Shown here: in pieces, positions 1-11,100 of the stretch
Layout: every line of letters begins with the position of its first letter
How positions within the stretch are numbered: the first letter of the stretch is position 1
Source of the DNA: Enchytraeus crypticus
Taxonomy: Eukaryota > Annelida > Clitellata > Enchytraeida > Enchytraeidae
DNA: 64,000 nt
Assembly (NCBI GenBank): GCA_905160935.1
Contig: CAJHZI010000241.1
Location: 381,501-445,500 of the forward strand
Direction of reading: 5' to 3'
Made by a program: the position numbers and the translations under genes
The notes under the pieces: generated by a model
The model's database searches: none
Seen by the model: only the letters and a program-made list of their open reading frames with translations
What the model was told of the DNA's origin: nothing

Positions 1-660
1 AGGCTTACACATCTGTTTCCTGTTTATCATTTGTTTGTTTTTTGGCCTAAAATGTTATTATTGTAAAAAACCAGTGAAAGTTGCCTAATTACCTAACTGT
101 ATCGTATTACTTTACTTGTAATATATAAATTAGTACGATATCCAACCTAAGAGCCTAAAGATCGGCGAGCGAAGGGTTTAATAAAGATTCTTGTTTGTTG
201 TTATAAGAAAGGTGTAACTAGGGTGAAGAAATAGGTGTGGTTACTCCAGATGTTACAAGAATAGGCATTTTACGGTCTACTAAGCAGTAAATATATTTAT
301 TTCATTCACAGGATTCCTATTCTCTTTTAATCTATTTGCATCTTCTGGTTTTCTGTTGGATGTTGCGATAATATTGACAACGGCGAATATTTTGAAGTTT
401 ATATTTTAGGATTTAGGCGCAACGAGGTTAAGTTTCAATTTGGTGGATTAATATACGATGTTCACACGGGGCTGATGACATAAGTTACGTCAGTTTAAGG
501 ACAACGAAGTCTGGAATACAATTGCTCATTAAGTTGAAGTTCATATCGTAGCAGCAGAAGTTTGTAACATAGCTACAGAACTTTCCCTGCTGGACATTAT
601 CAATTCTAGTTCTCATTCCACTACTTCTCGCCTGTCATTCTGAAGCCCATTTATTGCGCA
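1..660. other. Upstream region of CREB3L-like gene
   Basis: AT-rich sequence ahead of the first recognisable coding exon. It should contain the promoter and 5' untranslated region of the CREB3L-like gene, but I can point to no convincing TATA box or initiator. No coding exon of another gene was recognised here. Confidence 0.4.
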
Positions 661-708
661 ATGGAGTCTCCTGATAGCATTGATGGACTCTTTGACATCA
701 CTGACTTG
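661..708 (+). CDS. CREB3L: CREB3L exon 1 (coding part)
   Basis: The first ATG opens [16 protein letters not shown] and the exon ends TTG|GTTAGT in phase 0. The residues are acidic and hydrophobic, as in activation domains of this family. Start choice: it is the ATG that splices in frame to the conserved second exon. Confidence 0.75.
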
Positions 709-3700
709 GTTAGTGTCTTCTCTATCTCTCTCTCTCTTAGTGCACTGCCTACTGGCAGGTCCATGGTATATAAACGCTTCCACTCTACTTAGTGTGCAAA
801 TTATTAATATCTTATTTTAAAAATACATTTAAAATTAAGAAATAATATGCAAGAGGAACAGCTCAGTTTACTTTGATTATTTTTTAAGTCATTTAAGTGT
901 GCACAGATTTTCTTGACTGCAGTTCTGTAAGTCAATCAAAGATGACTAAATTAAATATAACTTAATGTAAATTTAATTTAAATAAATTTAAATTAATTAA
1001 CATATACTCGCTTGCATGCACTTGACAAGAAAGATGACCCTATCATTTGATTAAGAAGTGGAATACTTACTAATAAATCTTTTCACAAAAATTAATACTT
1101 CAGATGTCATTACAGATACTGAAATCAATCAATCAATCAATAGGAATTTAACGAAACAGAAACAGATACAGAAAAAAAGAAACGAAACAGATACTTACAT
1201 ATGCAATCACTATGCCATGATTGATTCATTTGTAATTGCAGGATGAAAACTGCGGCATGAGTTTCAGTGATGAACCGAACTGGCTGGAAGAGCTGATCAA
1301 GAACCCAGTGCTTGCCGATGACTTCCTTAACACCACTGGCAATGTGTTTGACCTTGACCTAGATGCAGAGGGTCAGCCCATGGTTTACACTGAGCACAGC
1401 TACTCAAATTCAACTACATCAAGCAGCTTTGAGAAAGATGCAGGTGAACTAAGTATTTTTTATTAATAAATATTATTGATTCACCTTAAAATTGTCTAGA
1501 GCCCAATGTTACAGTGTGCAATGCATGCCTTAGATTTTGCTTGGACTGTAATGGTGTACTTGACAAGTTCATGTAAATTGTCGAATTTAATAATTTTAGA
1601 AGTACTTAATGATAAATTGTATATATCTGTTTTAAAAGTGCCAATTATTGTAGAAGTAAATAGAAATTGTGATGCGTTATGTAAGTAATTATGTAGTTAA
1701 AGTAGTTAGTATACATGACGCTTGAAGTGTCCAACCATATACTGCATGTCTTAATAATCGACTGAGCAAGAAGAGAGAAAGGCAACTGAAAATCACATCA
1801 GACATCATATTATTCCCAAACTATCTATAGGCTACATGAGCTATGGATAAGGTATAGCTTTTGGTGATGTTATTATCTTGTTGTCCTATTGAGATCTATT
1901 TATCTACACTTTGATTTATATATACAGACTGGGGCAAAAAAAATAATCCTCTAGCGAAATATCAATAACTTCAGCATAACTCAAAATATTTTTACTAAAT
2001 TTTCGGAGCCTTTACAGGAGGAATTTCTGCGTATATCCTGCAAATTTGGTGAAAATGTATTCATTAGAATCGAAATGACAGCATTTTTTACGTCAATAGT
2101 GCTAAATTCAATTTTAACAAGGCCTTTTTGAAATGTCGGTCGTTCATTTTTAAGAAAATAACGACCCTGAAATGGGTCGTTTACTTATATGATGGAGCAT
2201 AAGCCTACACTATCTCTTTAGCTGCTCTAATAGACGATGTTTAAAATTTGTTCACCTACTAAACTTATGGCAAAATTTTGAAAAATCTTTTCGGTACTTT
2301 TGTTTAAATAAGCCTTATTAAAATTGATTTTTACACTTTTTCCGTACAATCAATGTATCTTTGTTACTACTAAATGTATTTTCACTAAATTTGCAAACTA
2401 TATATGCAAGCTGCCCAACACTAGAAGCTCCGAAAATTTTGTAATAATATTTTGAGTTTTTGTCGAAATTATTAAGATTTTTGTTAAAATAGGCCTTGTT
2501 AAAATTGATTTTAGAACTTTTTCGTAGAAACGCTGTAATTTTGTTACTACTAAATAGATTTTCACCAAATTTGCATGCTATGTGCAGAAATTCCTCCTAT
2601 AGAAGCTGCAAATATTTTGTGCAAATATTATGAGTTTTGTTGAAGTTATTAAGATTTCACTAGGGGATTATTATTTTTTGCCTCAGTCTGTATACATGTA
2701 TCAATCTATTATCTGCTGATCTGATGTGCAAATGTGCGCATTGCTTCTATTCTTTGAGTTGATATAATTGTGATTTGCTTTGTTCATTTTTAGTTTACAT
2801 ATTCATTTTTTAGTTTGTATTTTTATGCATGCATGATGGGTGATCAACTAGATAGATTTTTTTTAAACCTCTTTGACGGCCTAGTGTGTGTGCATATTTG
2901 AGTGTATTTTTGAAATAAACATAATTCTCTCTCTCTCTATCTCTATCTCTCTCTGATCTATCTATCTTTCCATTAACTTATCGATTATGGACATTGAAAG
3001 CAACTTAGATTAAGTATCTTGAACCTGCCACTTAGCAGAACATTAAAGAGAGATAATTGTAAGTAATTTGTCTATTGCAGTGATAATCTTGCTGAGATAT
3101 ACATTTTTATTTGTATATGTTATGAATATTACAATTTGTCTTGCTGACAACAGTATCATTAACATACATATAGCTGATATAAATATTTACTCGTGTATTA
3201 GTGTACATGTATCATTAGTGTATTATATAATATCATGTGGTATCATTAGTGTACTATATATAGTATCATATGATATCATTAGTGTATTGCATTGTATCAT
3301 GTGGTATCATTAGTTTATTATGTAGTATCGTGTGGTATCATTAGTGTATTATGTAGTATCATGTGGTACCACTAGTGTATTATATAGTATCATGTGATAT
3401 CACTAGTGTATTATGTAGTATCATGTGGTATCATTAGGGTTTTATATAGTATCATGTGGTATCATTAGTGTATTATGTAGTATCATGTGGTATCATTAGG
3501 GTTTTATATAGTATCATGTGGTATCATTAGTGTATTATGTAGTATCATGTGGTATCACCAGTGTATTATATAGTATCATGTGGTATCACCAGTGTATTAT
3601 ATAGTATCATGTGGTATCACCAGTGTATTATATAGTATCATGTGGTATCACCAGTGTATTATATAGTATCATGTGGTATCACCAGTGTATTATATAGTAT

Positions 3701-5262
3701 CATGTGGTATCACCAGTGTATTATATAGTATCATGTGGTATCACCAGTGTATTATGTAGTATCATGTGATATCATTAATGTACTATATTGTATCATGTGG
3801 TATCATTAGTGTATTATGTGGTATTTTTGGTAACATTAGTGTTTCATATAGTGTCATGTGGTATCACCAGTGTATTATGTAGTATCATGTGGTATCACCA
3901 GTGTATTATATGGTATCATTTATGTATTATATAGTATCATGTGATATCATTATTGTTTTAATAATTTATTGTTTGTTTTTGTAGAACTTGAATCGGCTCT
4001 ACTAACTCTTGTGGATCCCAATCTACTGATGACAACAGAAGACAATGTTACCACTAATGAATACACAGAAACTTATACATTGAACAACACCGAATATATT
4101 GAATATTCAACTCCTGACGTTTATTCTCAAAGTTCCACAGGCTTCTCTGTTGATGACATAAATACCAATGTATACATTTCCGAGGTTGTTGAAGAAAACA
4201 TCAATTGTATTGCCAGTGACTCGGACGAAAATTATGCTAACTCTGAATATTCAAGTGAAGACACTCAGCATTTTGATATCACTACATCTAGTGATTTCAT
4301 GGAAATAACGCACGACTCTGCTAGCGAAAATTCCGATTTCTGTACATCATCGGCTAATACCAGATATATTCCAGCTGAAAATATAAGGGCGCCATCATCA
4401 AATATTAAATATATTCCTGCATCAACTGTCAAGACTTCATCTTCAGCACTAGCGTCAGTATCGTCTACAAATTCTGCCACGTCACTTCCTGCTTCAACGA
4501 TAGTTCTGACATATCAGCCAAACAAAGCGATCAGGGTTTCTGGGAAGACGCCAACCATAATCGTCACCAAATCCACGCAGTCTGGTTTAATGGTGAGGCA
4601 GGCGGCAACTCTACCGGTGGGATTTGTGAGATTGGATTCGTCTGCGAGAAATAAGAATGTTATGGCCTCTAGTAGTGTTGTTAAAACTGAGCCAGCTGAG
4701 AAACCAGTTGTATTGACTGCAGCAGTTTCATCGGGAAATACCCGAAGAGGTAAATAAAGTGGACTAAATTTATATCATTGTGGTAATTATTTAACAAAAA
4801 TGATATGCTGTAATTTGAAACTACAATATGATTTACTTAAAGATAAATGTGTCAATATTAAAAGTATATAGAGGAAATATGAAACTGACATTTTGAAGGC
4901 ATTTTGAGTGCGAGTTGGTAAGTTTATAGTGAAATAGTTTTGTTAGAATTGAAGTTTGGAGTGAAACTTATGTTTGTACTTGTTTGTATAAGTTATTTTG
5001 TGTAACTATGTAGTCCATAGTAGTATACTTATCAATGGTATGATTTTATGATCTAATATGTTAAATGTAAGCTAAATTTTGTTTTCCTACAAAGAAGTAT
5101 CAAATTCTGATATTATTGTAACATTCAGTGTTAGAAGTACTAGATATCATAGATTGTCTTTGTAAAATAACTATAACGTTTTTACAGTGAGCTCATCTCT
5201 TGAAATCCTCTAAATGTGGAAATTAATTTAAAGTCTTTCGGTCTGACTTGTGTTTTGAATAT

Positions 5263-5312
<50 letters not shown>

Positions 5313-8099
5313 ATTCTATTGTATCCTATTCAGATGTAGATTCCAACTTGCCCCCCTCCCCTCCCAATAGTGATGGTGAGGGGATGAGCCCCCGGGCCAG
5401 TCACCCTCCCTCGCCCCCGAGGCAGTTCTCTAGTGGGGGTTCAAGCCCCGTACTGATTCAGCGACAGAGGGTGTCATCTGGTAGGGAGTCAGTCGTTTCC
5501 ATTCTGAATCCATCAGTGACTCAAGTTCAGAGGACATCTAGCGGCTATCGCGTATGTAAACATCTAGCGGCTATGGTTTATGTAATCATCTAGTGGCTAT
5601 CGTTTATGTAAACATCTAGCGGCTATGGTTTATGTAATTATCTAGTGGCTATCGTTTATGTAAACATCTAGCGACTATTGTGTATGTAAACATCTAGCGG
5701 CTATGGTTTATGTAATCATCTAGTGGCTATCGTTTTATGTAAACATCTAGTGGCTATCATGTATATAAACATCTAGTGGCTATCGTTTATGTAATCATCT
5801 AGCGGCTATCGTGTATGTAAACATCTAGCGGCTGTCGTGTATGTAAACATCTAGCGGCTATAGTATATGTAAATATCTAATGGCTATCGTTTATGTAAAC
5901 ATCAGGCGGCTGTCGTGTATGTAAACATCTAGCGGCTATGGTTTATATAAACATCTAGCGACTATCGTGCATGTAAACATCTAGCGGCTATGGTATATGT
6001 AAATATCTAATGGCTATCGTTTATGTAAACATCAGGCGGCTGTCGTGTATGTAAACATCTAGCGGCTATGGTTTATATAAACATCTAGCGGCTATCGTGC
6101 ATGTAAACATCTAGCGGATATCGTTTATGTAAAGATCTAGCGACTATCGTGTATGTAGACTGTGATTGTTGCTAGTACTATTGCTATGACTTTATTAATT
6201 TTTTTAATGATTTATTTATTTATTAATCTATTGGTCGATTGATTGATTGATCCGTTGGTTGATTGTCAGATTTGTTTATTTATTGATTGATCCATTTGTT
6301 AGTAGATGGAATTGTGAGATGATAAACGGAGATAGAGTAGTAAGTCAAGAGGTGGAGCTAAGGAAAGTAACAGATTTTAAATATTTGGGGTCTGTAATAG
6401 AGGATAATGGGGAGTTAGAAATAGAGGTTACAAGTAGGATTCAGACTGGGTGGGTAAAGTGGAGGGCAGCTAGTCGAGTGTTGTGTGACAGGAAAATACC
6501 ACTAAGACTGAAAGGTAAATTTTATAGTTCTATGGTAAGGCCAGTAATGATGTATGGTTCGGATTGTTGGGCACTAAAAAGGGAACATTTGCAGAGTTTG
6601 CATGTGGCAGAAATGAGAATGTTACATTTAATGTGTGGAAAAACTAAGAGGCGCAGAATGGAAAATGAACATGTTAGGATGAATTTGAATGTTGAGGGGA
6701 TCGGGCATAGGTTGGCTCTGTCGAGATTGAGATGGTATGGGTATATTGTGAGAAAGGCAGATGAGTATGTAGTAAAGAGAGTTTAGAGGGAAGAGCTGGA
6801 TGTTAAGCTAGAGAGAGGTAGACCACAATTGAGGTAGGATGTGGTAATTTAGAAGGACGTGAAAAATAGGGGAGTGACTAATGATATGGTGTGGGACAGA
6901 GACTACTGGAGAAAGTCTGTTCTTATCCCGACCCTCGTTAAACTGGGATTTAAGGGAAGATGATGATGATGATGATGATCTATTAGTTGATCAATTGATC
7001 TATTAATTGATTTATTGAGTGTTTGATTGATTTAATCAGTGAGTGACTGATTAGTTAATTGAATCAATGATGGGTTGATTGATTGATTGATCTACTGATT
7101 GATTGATTGATTGGATGATTGATTAATTGATTTAGGAGTGAGTGAATGAGTGACTGATTAGTTAATTGGTTGAATGATAGATTGATTGATTGATTGATCT
7201 ACTGATTGATAGGTTGATTGATTGATTGGGTGATTGATTGATTTAGTGAGCGACTAAGTGAGTGAGTTACTGATTAGTTGATTGATTGATTGATTGATTG
7301 AATGATTGATTAGGTGTCACCCACTGGCAGACTAATCCTGACAGAAGAAGAGAGAAGGACTCTAATTTCTGAGGGCTATCCTGTACCCACCAGGTTACCA
7401 CTGACTAAACAAGAGGAGATGAATCTAAAGAAAATACAGCGCAAGATCAAGAACAAGGTACTGTCTCTGTAAGGCTTTCATGAAAAAAAACCTTGTAAAG
7501 CTAATGTTAATGTCGATTTCCTCACTCGAAAGCGATGTCAGTGATGGGCGAGCCCAGGATTTGAACCTAGCACATACTGATCCGTGGTCAAGTATCCTAC
7601 CGACGACGCCACTGGCTTCGGCCAGAACGAGATCAAAAGGTGTTTGCTAATTGTGAAAAAACAGATAAATTTGATAACTTTAAGTATTAGCAATGTTTGT
7701 GAATTGTAATTGTGTAATTGAAAGCAGAGTATATAATTGCTTGCAGAGCAGGAACTGAGGAAGGCAATAGAAAAAATAAGATAGATAATTATAGGTAAGA
7801 TATGGAAATGCCTCAGAAGTCATATTTACCAAGTTATATTGCTCGGTTAAGATTTGGTATTTGTGATGGGATCAACTTGGAAGGGGATATGGTGTAACGG
7901 TTAGAGTGTTAACCTGGGATGAAAGTGGCCTGGATTGAATATTCAAATCAGTCAGAAATTGATGGATATCCCCTTAGGCTCATGGAAGGTTAGTCATGTA
8001 TTGAAGATGGATTGATATAATAACCTGCCGGAACCTTTAAAGAACTTTAAGTGAGTCTTAAAACAAGCAAGTGCACTCTGACCAAGTGCTGTTGTTACG

Positions 8100-8141
<42 letters not shown>

Positions 8142-11100
8142 ACTTGTTGGTCAATTGAGTGCGATTTAGTTGAAAGCAGACTGTGCATTAGGAATATGTA
8201 CAATGGACCTGACTCCTACCAAGAGAGAGAAATATGCATGTCCAGCAAGTTATATGAAAAAGTAACATATGAATACGTGAGAGCAGTATGGTCGCCTTCT
8301 CAAAATATCACATTTTAAATTCTAATATTCCAAAGGTTATCTGTTTACATTTGAAATGCAATTGAAATACATTTATATGGTAATAGCATCTTTGGTAGTA
8401 CATTTAGTACAATTGCTGATTAAGTGTATCCAACGCTTTTACTACCTTGTTTCTTAGTCTGTATGCATGTATGTGTTTGTATGTTTGTCTCTGTCTACAG
8501 TATATGTGTGTATATTTGTGTGTATGGGTTTATACTGTAGATGTCCGCACAGGAGAGTAGAAGAAAGAAGAAAGACTATCTTGACTCTTTAGAAAAAAAG
8601 TGAGATTTTGAAGCTTCATAGAAAAAGAGAAAATGTGTAATTTTGCTAAAATAGCAGTTTTGTTAGAAATTAATTAGGCCTAACCAAGTAATTATGTGTA
8701 CTTCTAGTACACTTGTTTCAGTAAATAAAAGGCAAGAATTATATTTTGCTTTTCTATTTCAGCTTCTATACAAGCATCGATGTCCAGAAGCCTTGATTTA
8801 AAAAGTGGATTTTACTGCTTTTTTACTCAAATTAATTTATCTCTTTATCTCTCTCCCTCGACCCCGTTGTGCTGTTTCATGGTTCGTTATTTTATTCAGT
8901 TAATCTGTATATAAATAAATTAATTCATCATCATCTTCCCCTAAATCCTAGTTTACCCAGGGTCAGGTTATGAATATACTTTCAATCCATTAATTTAAGT
9001 TTTTGTAGCAATTCCTGGAGCCTAGGCGCTCACCAACCGAATGCCCTTTCTGACGTTGGTATGGATCTTGTTTTTATGTCGCCTTCTACGACACCTTGCA
9101 TATTTACACAGTTGATCTATTCTTCAAGCAACCCGGACACAACACGGGGAAATAAAAAATTAATAAATAATAGATTAATAAATAAAGATTAATATATTAA
9201 TAAGGAAATAAATTAGTCTTGATTAAAAGAAATTATATGTATAAGTTTATAGCTCTCATGTTTTTAAAAAGATTTTATGTTTGATAGGTTGCAGATAAGT
9301 AACACAGAGAATCAAGGTCTGAAGAAACAATTGGAGGCCCTACAGTCTGACAACAAGTAAATTCTGATTTTATTATGCATAGATCTCTAATATCACCCAC
9401 ACCCAATACATACATTACTTGACATTTCAGTGCTGTGTAATCTGTAAACAGCGATACTAAAGTGCTGTTTTTAAACATAAAATCTAGTACTTTTAATATT
9501 TCTAGTACTTTTAATATTTCTAGTACGTTTAATATTTCTAGTACGTTTAATATTTCTAGTACGTTTAATATTTCTAGTACGTTTAATATTTCTAGTACTT
9601 TTAATATTTCTAGTACTTTTAATATTTTTTAAAATAGTCGCTTTATTGATTATAATTACCAGTTTCTTAATTAACAATTATCTTAATATTGATTATCTTA
9701 CTGACATCTTCACTGGCTGAAGATGTCAGTAAGATATTCGACCGCGGATCAGTATGTGTGGGGTACAAATCCTGGTCTCGCCCATCACTGACATTGCTTT
9801 CGAGTGAGGAAACTGACGTTAACATTAGCTTTACCAGTTTTTTCTTTTATCAGTCCATTGTCGGTTTAAGATTTAATGCACTATTTAGGTTTTCAGTGAT
9901 TTTTATCTGAGAATTCATGGCACTGCAGAAACTATAATATTATTATACCCATCCATGACATTATTAACTGATCTGTTTGTTATATGATTGTAGGATAAGT
10001 ACTACTGGAATGTTGCCTATTGTGAAAGTTGATGATGATTGTATACATGATATTAAAATCTGCCATGGGCAGACACTCCTACATGTTTTCTGCTCCGACA
10101 ATATAGAACTCTCTGCCCCAAGACCTTCGATCTTGTAATTGTATTGGCACTTTCCTTGGCAAGCTAAAAATCAATCTCTTTCCGCCATAGGTCTAAATTT
10201 TGACCCGCTTGCCTTGGATCTTGGACTTGCACTGTTTTGATCTCGCTTTCTCTTGTGGTGTGTGTGTACTCAGTCGTCATCGTGTGGTGCTTTGGCGCCT
10301 GTTTGTGTAATGTCTGCAAGAGACGTCCCTGACATTGCCTTATGGCGAGGAAATGGACGTTAAGTTCTTATTGATTGATTGTGAATGTTAAATAAAATGT
10401 TTACTTTTTTGATAGTCTGCTTCTTCATGTGACATATTTTGAACTAGTATGTCACCTAACGAATAAAATGTTTCTGCATTTTTTTAAATTTTCTTCTTTC
10501 TAAAGAGTAAGGGTTGATGCCCAAATGATTTGTCGAATTGAACTATTTAAATTTAAATTTCTTAACATTTTTGCAGTGGAAAGGCAAAACATTAATAACT
10601 GCTTTATCCTCAGTTTCCTGACTCAAGAGCTCGTGTCTTTGACATGACACATTGGATTTTAACCCAGCCTACTGATCCGCTGTCAAACAAACCAATAAGC
10701 TGAGTCTGAGTTAATGAATGCTGAACGAACTTGTCATATTTATTGAGCCTGTCGACTCTTATTTACCACTATCTATTATTTTAGTAATGATTTTTTATTG
10801 TAGATCACTGCAGGCTCAGATAAATAAACTACAGCAGTTGGCCAATAGACTTAAACCTTCAATAGAAACGTCCACATGTGTAATGGTATGAGCAACCTCT
10901 CTATTTTACGTGGCTGTATGTAATTATAATTTAATATTGCAGTAATGATATGTGTACTTTTTTGTATTTTCAAAAAGCTTACTGTAGGGCAAAATGTTCA
11001 GAATTAAATATCGTACCAAGTAAGCTCTTAACTAATAATGTTAATATTTTAATACTCTTTATAATGTTAGTTTTGGAATGTTGCCATTATAAAGTAATTT

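Noticed and set aside
3068..3313. 81-aa hydrophobic open frame in CREB3L intron 2
   Set aside because: Extends into the 31-bp minisatellite; no homology.
6247..6786. Host gene of 179 aa within CREB3L intron 4
   Set aside because: Content is RTE-type reverse transcriptase C-terminus and it ends in a retroelement tail.
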